From assembly GCA_963703075.1 (NCBI GenBank), contig OY969786.1, positions 2,418,001 through 2,482,000 of the forward strand: a stretch of DNA of 64,000 nt, given 5' to 3'. This DNA comes from Korobacter sp963703075 (lineage in GTDB: Bacteria > Acidobacteriota > Terriglobia > Terriglobales > Acidobacteriaceae). The translations under genes and the position numbers were made by a program. The notes under the pieces are model-generated. The model was not told the origin of the DNA. It saw nothing but the letters and a program-made list of their open reading frames with translations, and made no database searches. Of the stretch, positions 33,257 to 41,855 are shown piece after piece (position 1 is the stretch's first letter; each line of letters opens with the position of its first letter).

Positions 33257-33915
33257 CAGGCGCGACAGTGTGCGCGCATGTACCTCAGCGGCTAAAGCCG
33301 TTCGACTTGGGAGGTTTAATTCCCCGAGCTGAAGCTCGGGGCTACCTCAAGTCAAAGGCATGAGACTCGGTACTTCAATCAACACTTAAGACTCACGGCT
33401 CGCTCGAATCAAGACATAGATCGCTCGAATCTTGCAGGTGCGACAGTGCGCGCGCATGTACCTCAGCGGCTGAAGCCGTTCGACTTGGAGGTTGAATTCC
33501 CCGAGCTGAAGCTCGGGGCTACCTCACATCAAAGGCCAAGACTCGGTACTTCAATCAATACTTAAGACTCACGGCTCGCTCGAATCAAGACATAGATCGC
33601 TCGAATCTTGCAGGCGCGGCAGTGCGCGCGCATGTACCTCGGCGGCTGAAGCCGCTCGACATGGGACGTTGAATTCCCCGAGCTGAAGCTCGGGGCTACC
33701 TCACATCAAAGGCAAAAGACTCGATACTTCAATCAATACTTAAGACTCACGGCTCGCTCGAATCAAGACATAGATCGCTCGAATCTTGCAGGCGCGGCAG
33801 TGCGCGCGCATGTACCTCAGCGGCTGAAGCCGTTCGACTTGGGAGGCTGAATTCCCCGAGCTGTAGCTCGGGGCTACCTCGAGTCAAAGGCATGAGACTC
33901 GGTGATTCCCTCACA
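33257..33915. repeat. 177-bp tandem repeat array, three full units and a partial fourth
   Basis: Units begin (CAGGYGCGRCAGTG) at 33257, 33435, 33611 and 33789, a period of 176-178. Each carries a CGGC(TRAA)GCCG hairpin, a CCCGAGC(TGAA)GCTCGGG hairpin and CTTAAGACTCACGGCTCGCT. The last unit has a TGTA loop variant and decays after ~33900 into short CCTCACATCAAGGCATAAG repeats. No protein-like frame is present in the whole 811-base gap 33225-34035. Confidence 0.92.
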
Positions 33916-33986
33916 TCAAGGCATAAGACTTGGGGGTTCCCTCACATCAAGGCATAAGGCTCGCACCCCCCCAAATCAATGCACAA

Positions 33987-34014
33987 GAAACGGAGGACGA
34001 TTGTCCTCCGTTTC
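33987..34014. terminator. Perfect 12-bp hairpin between mtgA side and lpdA
   Basis: Arms GAAACGGAGGAC (33987-33998) and GTCCTCCGTTTC (34003-34014) with a GATT loop, 21 bases after the lpdA stop. It is probably the terminator of the pyruvate dehydrogenase operon, although the following U tract is weak. Confidence 0.7.
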
Positions 34015-34035
34015 TCTTTGACTTCGTGAAAGATG

Positions 34036-35463
34036 TTATTTCCGCTTGGGGCGGTAGATGTGGGTGCTTTGGCCGTAGAAGACTTCGGCGGCTTCCATGA
34101 TGGTTTCCGACAACGTCGGGTGGGGATGGATGCTGAGCTTGATGTCCCCGGCAAGGGCGCCCATCTCGATGGCGACTACGCCTTCGGCGATCATTTCGCC
34201 GGCGCTGACGCCGCAGATGCCGATGCCCAGCACGCGCTCGCTGTGAGGGTCAATGATGAGTTTCGTGAGGCCCTCGGTGCGGTCGATGGTCATGGCGCGG
34301 CCGGAGGCGGCCCAGGGGAATTTCGCGACGGTAACTTCACGACCCTCTTTTTCAGCTTGAGTTTCGGTGAGTCCGGCCCAGGCAATTTCAGGATCGGTGA
34401 AAACGACGGCGGGAATGGCCTGCGGCTCGAAGGCGACTTTGTGACCGGCGATAGCTTCGACGGCGACGCGGCCTTCATGCGAGGCTTTGTGCGCGAGCAT
34501 AGGTTCACCGACGACGTCGCCGATGGCGTAAATAAAAGGATCGTCGGTCATGAGCTGCGAGTTGACCTTGATGAAGCCGCGATCGTTCAGCTTGACACGC
34601 GTCTTCTCGAGGCCGGGGATCTGCACGTTCGGCTTACGCCCGACGGAAACCAGGACACGATCGTAGGTCTGCTCTTCTTCCTTGCCGTCCTGTGGCTTGA
34701 ATTTGACTTTCACGGCGCTGCCGGTGTCTTCGATGGCGGTGACGGTAGTGTTGAGCAGGATGGCTTCGAAGCTGGCGCTGAGGCGCTTCTGGAGGGGCGC
34801 GACGAGATCGCGGTCGGCGCCGGGGAGCAAGCCAGCCGTCATTTCGACGACGCTCACCTTGCTGCCAATGGCGGCATAGACGGAACCGAGTTCAAGGCCG
34901 ATGTATCCGCCGCCGACCACCAGCAGGCGCTTGGGAACATCCTCGAGGTTGAGCGCGCCGGTGGAATCCATGACGCGTGGCGAGCCGATGTTGAAGGCGG
35001 GAATGACAGCGGGACGCGAGCCGGTGGCGAGGATGATCTTGTCGAAGTGCAGCGTCTCTTCGCCGCCCGCAGTCTTTTCGACGCGGATGGTACAGGAGTC
35101 GGCGAGACTGGCCTTGCCCTGGATGTAGGTGACTTTGCGTTGCTTGGAAAGTTGGCCGAGGCCGCCGGTGAGCTTCTTGACGACGCCTTCCTTGAAGCTG
35201 CGCAGGCGATTGAGATCGATCTGCGGAGCTTGATAGGTGATCCCCCAATTGGCGGCGTGCGCGGCTTCGTCGACGAGCTTGGCGACATGCAGGAGTGCCT
35301 TGGAGGGAATACATCCGCGGTAGAGGCAAACGCCGCCGGGATTAATTTCGTTGTCGATGAGGGTGACGGTGAGGCCGAGATCGGCGGCGAGGAAGGCGGC
35401 GGCGTAGCCACCGGGGCCTCCTCCGATGACGGCGATTTTCTGATTGGTGTTAATGTCGGCCAT
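34036..35463 (-). CDS. lpdA: Dihydrolipoyl dehydrogenase (E3)
   Basis: 475 residues. It reoxidises the lipoyl arms of E2 and makes NADH. FAD motif IAVIGGGPGGYAAAF, redox disulphide C46/C51 in GGVCLYRGCIPSK, NAD motif LLVVGGGYIGLELG, FAD motif FIYAIGDV and the catalytic HPHPTLSE near the C-terminus are all present. It lies downstream of aceE-aceF, separated by a 218-base repeat-bearing gap, so it may be read through or have its own promoter. Confidence 0.97.
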   Translation of the reverse strand: MADINTNQKIAVIGGGPGGYAAAFLAADLGLTVTLIDNEINPGGVCLYRGCIPSKALLHVAKLVDEAAHAANWGITYQAPQIDLNRLRSFKEGVVKKLTGGLGQLSKQRKVTYIQGKASLADSCTIRVEKTAGGEETLHFDKIILATGSRPAVIPAFNIGSPRVMDSTGALNLEDVPKRLLVVGGGYIGLELGSVYAAIGSKVSVVEMTAGLLPGADRDLVAPLQKRLSASFEAILLNTTVTAIEDTGSAVKVKFKPQDGKEEEQTYDRVLVSVGRKPNVQIPGLEKTRVKLNDRGFIKVNSQLMTDDPFIYAIGDVVGEPMLAHKASHEGRVAVEAIAGHKVAFEPQAIPAVVFTDPEIAWAGLTETQAEKEGREVTVAKFPWAASGRAMTIDRTEGLTKLIIDPHSERVLGIGICGVSAGEMIAEGVVAIEMGALAGDIKLSIHPHPTLSETIMEAAEVFYGQSTHIYRPKRK

Positions 35464-35467
35464 GCTT

Positions 35468-35679
35468 ACCTCAGGGGCTAAAGCCCCCGTAATTTTAGGG
35501 CTGTGCTCCCCGAGCTAAAGCTCGGGGCTACCTCAAAGCTTCGGCGCGGCTGAGCTGCGCCTCTTCAATATCCTTCGTTCGCTGTAATTCCCGCGCTGAA
35601 GCTCGGGGCTACGTCAAATTGCGAGGTGTTAGCTGGGTTGCGACCCACCCTCCCATTGGAAGGGTGGGGCACCCACATT
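35468..35679. repeat. Hairpin repeats between lpdA and aceF
   Basis: Contains GGGGC(TAAA)GCCCC at ~35468-35484, CCCCGAGC(TAAA)GCTCGGGG at ~35507-35527 and a decayed copy at ~35590-35610. It also holds a different element at 35637-35679 (GACCCACCCT...GGGTGGGGCACCCAC) that recurs inside aceF. Confidence 0.85.
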
Positions 35680-35681
35680 GT

Positions 35682-37532
35682 CTAACCTTGTAAGAGCAAG
35701 AGCACTGGTTGTTCCATCGCTTCGGCGACCCAGCGCAGGTAGCGGGCGGCGTCCGCGCCATCGATGATGCGATGGTCGTAGGAAAGCGACAGTGGGAGCA
35801 TGGTGCGCGGTTCGAAGTGATCGTTGACCCAGAACGGCTCAATATGCGAGCGCGACATGCCCAGGATCGCGACCTCGGGATGGTTGACGATCGGGGTGAA
35901 AGAAACACCGCCAATGCCGCCGAGGTTGGTGATGGTGAAGGTGCCACCTTCCATCTCCTCGGGCTTGAGCTTGCGCTCACGCGCGCGCTTGGAAATGTCG
36001 TTCAACTCGGCCGCGATCTGGTAGACGTTCTTCTGATCGACGTTGCGAATGACGGGGACGAGCAGACCCGAAGGCGTGTCGACCGCGATCCCGATGTGCA
36101 CGTATTTCTTGTGAATGATCTCCTCGCGTTCGACATCGATCGAGGAGTTGAACTTGGGAAACTTCTTCATCGCGGCGGCGACGACCTTGAGAGCGATGGC
36201 GGTGACGGTGAGCTTGCCGCCGGCGGCCTCGGCCTGCTTGGTGAACTTTTCGCGCAGCTTTTCGAGCTCGGTGATATCGGCCTTGTCATTCTGGGTGACG
36301 TGGGGAATGACGTTCCAGGCGAGCGCGAGATGCTCGGCAGTCTTGCGCCGGATGCCGCGCATCTGCTCTTTCTCGATCGCGCCCCACTTGCTGAAATCGG
36401 GGAGAACGACCTTGGGCGTGGCTTTCGCGGTGGCAGCTTCGTGTTGCAGACGAACGATGAGCTGCTTGGCGAAGAGCTTGATATCGCCTTCGCTGATGCG
36501 GCCGCCGGGACCGGTTCCCTTCACCTGCACGATGTCGACACCAATCTCGCGGGCGAGACGGCGGACGGTGGGAGAGGCGGCGACGGTGGGGCGTCCGGGG
36601 GTGAGCGGGGTGAGATGTACGGGCGCGCCGAGGTCGCGAACATCGGGCGGATGGGCCTCGCGCTCGGTCTTCCCTTCGGAGCGCAGGGCGAGTTCGAACT
36701 GCAACCGCGCTAATTGCTGGCCGGAGAGTTCGAAGTCGCGAGCCGGTTGCGACTGCCCTGAAGCAGCGGCCGATTGCTGGGTTGGAGGTGCGGGCGATGG
36801 TTGCGGCCCACCCTGTTCGCTCGTCGCGGAGGAGGATGGGGCGCCCACATTCCCGGAAGATTGAACCGTGAAGATCAGCTGGCCGACGTTGATCTTGTCG
36901 CCTTCCCTGGCGTGCACTTCTTTGATCGTGCCGGAGAAGGTGGCGGGAACTTCGATGACGGCCTTATCGGTTTCGAGCTCGAGGATGGGCTGGCCTTCGG
37001 TGACGCTGGCTCCTTCGTTGGCGAGGACGCGGACGAGCTGGCCGCTGTTGATGTTCTCGCCGAGTTCAGGGAGCTTGAATTCCAAAGTCTGCGAGGAAGC
37101 GGCGGGAGTTTGGGCTGGAGGTGCGGAGCTTTTTGGTTTCGAAGCTGCCGGCGATTGTTCCGACCCACCCTGTCCTGCGGACGAGGATGAGGCACCCACT
37201 GGCGTTTCCGCCTGTTTCACTGCTTCGGGCTTGGCTTCGACCTTGGGCTTTTCTTCTTTTTTCGCGGGAGCGGCGGATTGTGCGCCGTTGCCGTCGCCAT
37301 CGCCATAGGTGAAAATGATGGTGCCGACTTTGAGCTTCTGGCCCTGTGCGACTTTCACTTCCTGCACTTTGCCGCTCACGCTCGAGGGCACTTCGATGAC
37401 GGCCTTATCGGTCTCGAGTTCGATGACGGGCTGGCCTTCGCTCACGGTGTCGCCGGGCTTCACCATCACGCGGACAAGGTCGCCGCTCGCTACGTTCTCG
37501 CCCAGTTCGGGGAGCTTGAATTCCAGAGCCAC
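35682..37532 (-). CDS. aceF: Pyruvate dehydrogenase E2, dihydrolipoyl acetyltransferase with two lipoyl domains
   Basis: 616 residues. Lipoyl domain 1 (~1-77) has K43 in ELETDKAVIEVP, and lipoyl domain 2 (~150-226) has the same motif. The peripheral-subunit-binding domain (SPTVRRLAREIGVDIVQVKG) and the catalytic domain follow, with SYDHRIIDGADAARYL near the C-terminus. Each linker after a lipoyl domain contains a VGA(S/P)SSS...QGG(S/P) peptide encoded by a DNA element also found between genes (see 36799-36851 and 37157-37199). It starts 12 bases after aceE. Confidence 0.97.
   Translation of the reverse strand: MALEFKLPELGENVASGDLVRVMVKPGDTVSEGQPVIELETDKAVIEVPSSVSGKVQEVKVAQGQKLKVGTIIFTYGDGDGNGAQSAAPAKKEEKPKVEAKPEAVKQAETPVGASSSSAGQGGSEQSPAASKPKSSAPPAQTPAASSQTLEFKLPELGENINSGQLVRVLANEGASVTEGQPILELETDKAVIEVPATFSGTIKEVHAREGDKINVGQLIFTVQSSGNVGAPSSSATSEQGGPQPSPAPPTQQSAAASGQSQPARDFELSGQQLARLQFELALRSEGKTEREAHPPDVRDLGAPVHLTPLTPGRPTVAASPTVRRLAREIGVDIVQVKGTGPGGRISEGDIKLFAKQLIVRLQHEAATAKATPKVVLPDFSKWGAIEKEQMRGIRRKTAEHLALAWNVIPHVTQNDKADITELEKLREKFTKQAEAAGGKLTVTAIALKVVAAAMKKFPKFNSSIDVEREEIIHKKYVHIGIAVDTPSGLLVPVIRNVDQKNVYQIAAELNDISKRARERKLKPEEMEGGTFTITNLGGIGGVSFTPIVNHPEVAILGMSRSHIEPFWVNDHFEPRTMLPLSLSYDHRIIDGADAARYLRWVAEAMEQPVLLLLQG
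36799..36851. repeat. Intergenic-type repeat inside aceF, linker 2
   Basis: GGTTGCGGCCCACCCT at the left and GGATGGGGCGCCCACATT at the right match the intergenic element at 35637-35679. On the coding strand it encodes VGAPSSSATSEQGGPQ, in the linker after lipoyl domain 2. Confidence 0.75.
37157..37199. repeat. Intergenic-type repeat inside aceF, linker 1
   Basis: CGACCCACCCTGT at the left and GAGGATGAGGCACCCAC at the right match the same element. On the coding strand it encodes VGASSSSAGQGGSEQ in the linker between lipoyl domains 1 and 2. Confidence 0.75.
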
Positions 37533-37544
37533 AACAAATCCTTT

Positions 37545-40226
37545 CTAAACAGTCGTCGGGTTCGGCTTGTTAGCGTCAACGCCAAGGTCCTTGATAGCGC
37601 GCTGGACGGCATCGGCTTTGACCTTCCCGTCGCGCATGAGCGCGGTGAGGGTGGCGACGACAATGTGTTTGGCATCGACCTCGAAGAAGTCGCGCAGAGA
37701 GGCGCGGCCTTCGCTGCGGCCGAAGCCATCGGTACCGAGCGCCATCAGCGGACGCGGGAACCATTGCGAAATCGACTCCGGCAACGCCTTCACGTAATCA
37801 GAGGCGGCGACGAAGACGCCCTGGGCGTCCTTGAGAGATTCAGTAACGTAAGGAACTTTCGGCGTCTCGCCAGGATGCAGCATGTTCCATCGCTCGGTGG
37901 CGTTGCCGTCCTTGTAGAGTTCCTTGTAGCTGGTGATGCTCCAGATATCGCTGGCGACATCGTATTTCGATTCGAGGATCTCGGCGGCCTTGATGACCTC
38001 CTGCATGATGGTGCCCGAGCCGAAGAGGTTGGCGCGCAGCTTGGCGCTGTGTTCCGACTTCTTGAAGCGGTACAAGCCGCGCAGAATGCCTTCGCGCGAG
38101 CCTTCCGGCATGGAAGGCATCTCGACTGGCTCGTTCATGACGGTGACGTAGTAGAAGATGCTTTCCCCGTCGGTGTACATGCGCTTGATGCCGTCCTGCA
38201 CGATCACCGCGAGCTCGAAGGCAAAAGCGGGATCGTAGGCGACGCAATTGGGAACCGGATAGGCGAGCAGGTGGCTGTGGCCGTCCTGGTGCTGAAGACC
38301 TTCGCCGGCGAGAGTGGTGCGTCCACTGGTACCGCCCAGCATGAATCCGCGGCAACGCATGTCACCGGCACACCAGACGAGATCGCCGATGCGCTGGAAT
38401 CCGAACATCGAGTAGTAAATGAAGAACGGAATCGTGGGAATGCCGTGGGTGGAATAAGCAGTGCCGGCGGCAATGAAGGAAGACATCGATCCCGCTTCGG
38501 TGATGCCTTCTTCCAGGATCTGTCCGTCTTTCGACTCCTTGTAATACAGGAGGGTATCCATATCGACGGGCTCGTAAAGCTGGCCGACGCTGGAGTAAAT
38601 GCCAACCTGGCGGAAGAGCGCTTCCATGCCGAAGGTGCGCGCTTCGTCGGGAACGATGGGGACGACGTACTTACCGAGTTCAGGATCGCGCAACATTTTG
38701 CCGAGCATGCGCACGAAAACCATGGTGCTGGAGGCTTTGCGGCCTTCGGTGCCCTTGTAGAACTCTTCGAAGAGCTCGTCTTTCGGGGCAGGTAAAGCTG
38801 CGGCGCGGACTTTTCGGGCGGGCATATAGCCACCGAGCTGTTTGCGGCGCTCCTGCAGGTATTTCACTTCAGGGCTATCGTCGCCGGGGCGATAGAAGGG
38901 CGCCTTGGCGAGATCTTTGTCGGCGACGGGAATGCCGAAGCGCGAACGGAAGATCTTGAGCTCTTCTTCGTTGAGCTTCTTCTGCTGGTGGGTGATGTTC
39001 TTGCCTTCGCCGCTTTCGCCGAGTCCGTAACCTTTAATGGTCTTGGCAAGGATGACGGTAGGCGAGCCTTTGTGTTCGACGGCTTCCTTGTAGGCGGCGT
39101 GGACCTTGATGGGATCGTGTCCGCCGAGGCGCAGATGCTCGAGTTGTTCGTCGGAAAGGTGCTCGACCATCTTGAGCAGGCGCGGATCGGAGCCGAAGAA
39201 GTTCTGGCGGAAGTAGCGGCCGGATTCGACAGCGTACTTCTGGAACTGGCCGTCAGTAATTTCGCCCATGCGCTTGACGAGGAGACCGTCGACATCCTTT
39301 TCGATGAGATTGTCCCAGTCGCCGCCCCAGATGACCTTGATGACGTTCCATCCGGCGCCGCGGAAGTTGGCTTCGAGCTCCTGGATAATCTTGAAGTTGC
39401 CGCGAACAGGGCCATCGAGACGCTGAAGGTTGCAGTTGATGACGAAGATCAGGTTGTCGAGGCGCTCACGGGAGGCGAGAGAAATGGCGCCGAGGGATTC
39501 AGGCTCGTCGGTTTCGCCATCACCGAGGAAGGCCCAAACTTTGCCGCTGGTCGCAGTCTTGAGGCCCCGGTTCTCGAGGTACTTGTTGAAGCGCGCCTGG
39601 TAGATGGCCATGATCGGGCCGAGTCCCATGGAGACGGTCGGGAACTCCCAGAAATCGGGCATGAGCCAGGGGTGCGGGTATGACGACAGACCGCCGCCGG
39701 GCTTGAGTTCGCGGCGGAAGTTTTCCAGCTTCTCTATCGGAAGACGACCTTCAAGGAAGGCGCGGGCATAGATGCCGGGGGCGGAATGGCCCTGGAAATA
39801 CACGATGTCGCGGTCGCCGTCCTCGGTCTGGGCACGAAAGAAGTGGTTGAAACCGACCTCGTAGAGGGTGGCGGCGGAGGCGTAGGTAGAGATGTGCCCA
39901 CCGATGCCTTCTTCTACTTTGTTGGCGCGCATGACCATGGCGAGCGCATTCCAACGAATCAAGCTCTTGATGCGGCGCTCCATCTCCTGGCTGCCGGGAA
40001 AGGGCGGCTGGCGATCAGCAGGGATGGTGTTTTCGTAGGGCGTGGTGGCAGTGAATGGGAGCTTGACGCCAGCGCGCTCGCACTGGAGCTGGAGCTGCTG
40101 GATGAGGCGTCCTACGCGCTCGGGGCCGCCATTTTCGAGGACGTATTCGAGCGATTCAAGCCATTCGCGATTTTCTAAAACTTCGAGGGAAAGTACATCG
40201 ATCGTATCTGGATTAACAGGATTCAT
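37545..40226 (-). CDS. aceE: Pyruvate dehydrogenase E1, homodimeric type
   Basis: 893 residues; thiamine-diphosphate enzyme that decarboxylates pyruvate and acetylates E2. The single-chain (AceE) type is shown by its length and blocks: RRIKSLIRWNALAMVMRANK near the start, GHSAPGIYARAFLEGRL, the ThDP motif GDGETDEPESLGA followed by NCNLQRLDGPVRGN, and SFIAAGTAYSTHG and GFQRIGDLVWCAGDMR in the second half. First gene of the operon. The upstream 93 bases carry an inverted repeat that may bind a regulator. Confidence 0.97.
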   Translation of the reverse strand: MNPVNPDTIDVLSLEVLENREWLESLEYVLENGGPERVGRLIQQLQLQCERAGVKLPFTATTPYENTIPADRQPPFPGSQEMERRIKSLIRWNALAMVMRANKVEEGIGGHISTYASAATLYEVGFNHFFRAQTEDGDRDIVYFQGHSAPGIYARAFLEGRLPIEKLENFRRELKPGGGLSSYPHPWLMPDFWEFPTVSMGLGPIMAIYQARFNKYLENRGLKTATSGKVWAFLGDGETDEPESLGAISLASRERLDNLIFVINCNLQRLDGPVRGNFKIIQELEANFRGAGWNVIKVIWGGDWDNLIEKDVDGLLVKRMGEITDGQFQKYAVESGRYFRQNFFGSDPRLLKMVEHLSDEQLEHLRLGGHDPIKVHAAYKEAVEHKGSPTVILAKTIKGYGLGESGEGKNITHQQKKLNEEELKIFRSRFGIPVADKDLAKAPFYRPGDDSPEVKYLQERRKQLGGYMPARKVRAAALPAPKDELFEEFYKGTEGRKASSTMVFVRMLGKMLRDPELGKYVVPIVPDEARTFGMEALFRQVGIYSSVGQLYEPVDMDTLLYYKESKDGQILEEGITEAGSMSSFIAAGTAYSTHGIPTIPFFIYYSMFGFQRIGDLVWCAGDMRCRGFMLGGTSGRTTLAGEGLQHQDGHSHLLAYPVPNCVAYDPAFAFELAVIVQDGIKRMYTDGESIFYYVTVMNEPVEMPSMPEGSREGILRGLYRFKKSEHSAKLRANLFGSGTIMQEVIKAAEILESKYDVASDIWSITSYKELYKDGNATERWNMLHPGETPKVPYVTESLKDAQGVFVAASDYVKALPESISQWFPRPLMALGTDGFGRSEGRASLRDFFEVDAKHIVVATLTALMRDGKVKADAVQRAIKDLGVDANKPNPTTV

Positions 40227-40252
40227 CCGTAGCGATTCCTTCTATTTGTCGT

Positions 40253-40279
40253 CCTTGACATAGTAAATGTTTTTCAAGG
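40253..40279 (-). promoter_or_regulatory. Inverted repeat upstream of aceE
   Basis: CCTTGA (40253-40258) and TCAAGG (40274-40279) separated by 15 bases, centred ~40 bases upstream of the aceE ATG. It is not the PdhR consensus. It may be an operator or leader hairpin. Confidence 0.35.
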
Positions 40280-40318
40280 ATTCGTGTTACATAGGGCTGT
40301 GACAAGCGTTTTGCGGGC

Positions 40319-40858
40319 CTAGCGCAACGCAGGGTAGCCGGAGGAGGAGGCGATTTTGGCGGTGGTGATGGCCTGGCCTACATGGCGCTGGGTGTGATCG
40401 GCGACGTGCACCAGAAGTCCACCGACAGAAGTGGGTAACTGTTTTTTCCCGACGGCACGCGGCTGTTCGAGATGGGCGGCGCTAAATGCGCGAACGCGTA
40501 CTGCCGAGGATGCGAGAGCGGAGTCGAGTTCACTAAAGAGCTCGGCGTGGGTTGAGCCGGGGTCAGCCTCGGTGCGCAGGGCGGCGAGTTGGGTCTGCGA
40601 AAGCTGGTTGCCTTCGGCGTAGGTCAAGAGGCGATCGAGGCTGCGCGCGATGTGGCGCAAATGAAAAGCAACCGGGGCGAGGTTCGCGGAGCGGGCATTT
40701 AACTCGGCGTCGGTCAGGTTGAAACACCAGCGGTGCAGGTCTTCGTGCGCGAGTTCGAGGGCGTGGAGAACGGCGCGCGGGACGCTGGGGATTTCGGAGA
40801 GCGTGCCGCGGAGCCAGGGTTCGGGTTGAGGGCTTGGTTTCGCTGGGACTTCGGTCAT
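40319..40858 (-). CDS. DinB-family metal-binding helical bundle protein
   Basis: 179 residues from the ATG at 40858 (AGGAA ribosome site). Four-helix DinB fold with potential metal-ligand His in FHLRHIARSLDRLLTY and HVADHTQRHVGQ. Members include thiol transferases and uncharacterised hydrolases; the activity here is unknown. The gene starts immediately after the hpf terminator on the same strand. Confidence 0.8.
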   Translation of the reverse strand: MTEVPAKPSPQPEPWLRGTLSEIPSVPRAVLHALELAHEDLHRWCFNLTDAELNARSANLAPVAFHLRHIARSLDRLLTYAEGNQLSQTQLAALRTEADPGSTHAELFSELDSALASSAVRVRAFSAAHLEQPRAVGKKQLPTSVGGLLVHVADHTQRHVGQAITTAKIASSSGYPALR

Positions 40859-40875
40859 GGCTGGTTCCTGCAATG

Positions 40876-40903
40876 AAAAAGGGGCACCGTGGAGTGCCCC
40901 TTT
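40876..40903 (-). terminator. Intrinsic terminator of the hibernation factor gene
   Basis: Stem AAAGGGGCAC (40878-40887) with GTGCCCCTTT (40894-40903), loop of 6, followed on the minus strand by a five-U tract. Confidence 0.88.
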
Positions 40904-40924
40904 GCGCGATTCTTCTCGTCGACG

Positions 40925-41518
40925 TTAGGGCGCTTCAATCAATTCGATTTTGCCATCCTTGCGACGATGCAGAACATTCACCCTGCCGTTTTTATCGCGA
41001 AAGACGAAGACCTCGCGATCGCGAAACTCGCATTCCTTGACCGCTTCTTCCACCGTCATGGGGCGCAGGGCGACGGCATCCTGGGAGCGGGTGAGGTGCG
41101 CCTCGGTGGTGCGGGTGACGGAGGGAAAGCGATGGACGATCACGGGAACGGCGGTGGTGGCGTTGGAGCCGACGGCGATGGTGAGCGCCTGCTCTTCGCC
41201 CGACTCTTTCCAATCGGCTTTGCCTTTGCGCTTGATGTTGCGGCGACGGCCGTTGTGCTTGAGCGCCTGTTTCTCGATGTGATCGAGGGCCTCTCCGATG
41301 GCGGTGCGCATGTCGGTCGACTCGCCGAGGCCTACGAGATCGTGGGCGCGGCGCTTGATGGTAATTTCCGCGAGATTGCGGTGCTTCTCAACTGAGAGGA
41401 TCACTTTGCTTTTGAAGCTGTCGCCGAGGATTTTGGTGAGCTTTTCGAGTCCAGTTTCCACCTCCTTACGAACGGTGGGAGTGATGCTGTACTGTCTGCC
41501 AATGACCTCTACGTTCAT
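40925..41518 (-). CDS. hpf: Ribosome hibernation promoting factor, long form
   Basis: 197 residues. The N-terminal HPF/YfiA domain (~1-105; VEVIGRQYSITPTVRKEVETGL, then EKQALKHNGRRRNIKRKGK) sits in the ribosomal mRNA channel. The C-terminal ~60 residues (LRPMTVEEAVKECEFRDREVFVFRD...) form the dimerisation domain that makes 100S ribosomes in long-form species. It is a single gene with its own terminator. GGAGGGG precedes the ATG. Confidence 0.95.
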   Translation of the reverse strand: MNVEVIGRQYSITPTVRKEVETGLEKLTKILGDSFKSKVILSVEKHRNLAEITIKRRAHDLVGLGESTDMRTAIGEALDHIEKQALKHNGRRRNIKRKGKADWKESGEEQALTIAVGSNATTAVPVIVHRFPSVTRTTEAHLTRSQDAVALRPMTVEEAVKECEFRDREVFVFRDKNGRVNVLHRRKDGKIELIEAP

Positions 41519-41855
41519 TGCTCCCCTCCAAACTTCGTGCGCTCGGACATATTGGTGCGGGTTGCGGGCGCAAAACGGATTGCAAAATGCCCATCAACAG
41601 GAGTATTTGACGCCAGCGTTGGGGAACGAGCAACAGGAATTTCGCAAACTTCCGTCATCTGACCAGAAATTAATCCGATGGTGGCCTCGCGAAAATTTCG
41701 GGAATGGGTAGCGTTCGAATTTTCTAGTCCAAGGAAGCATGGGACAGAGCGCCATTCTCAGAGTTTTCGAAGAATTTTGGCACGACAGGTGCTTGGTGAA
41801 GTCCTACAGATGTCGCCACGGAAACAAGGAAGCGGCGGGCATTGGAGGAGGCAGG

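Noticed and set aside
33257..33915. CRISPR array
   Set aside because: The repeated unit is ~177 bp with no short repeat/unique spacer pattern, and no cas genes are nearby.
41519..41740. Sigma54 promoter before hpf
   Set aside because: A TGGGCA...TTGCA-like string exists, but the GG-to-GC spacing is too short for sigma54.
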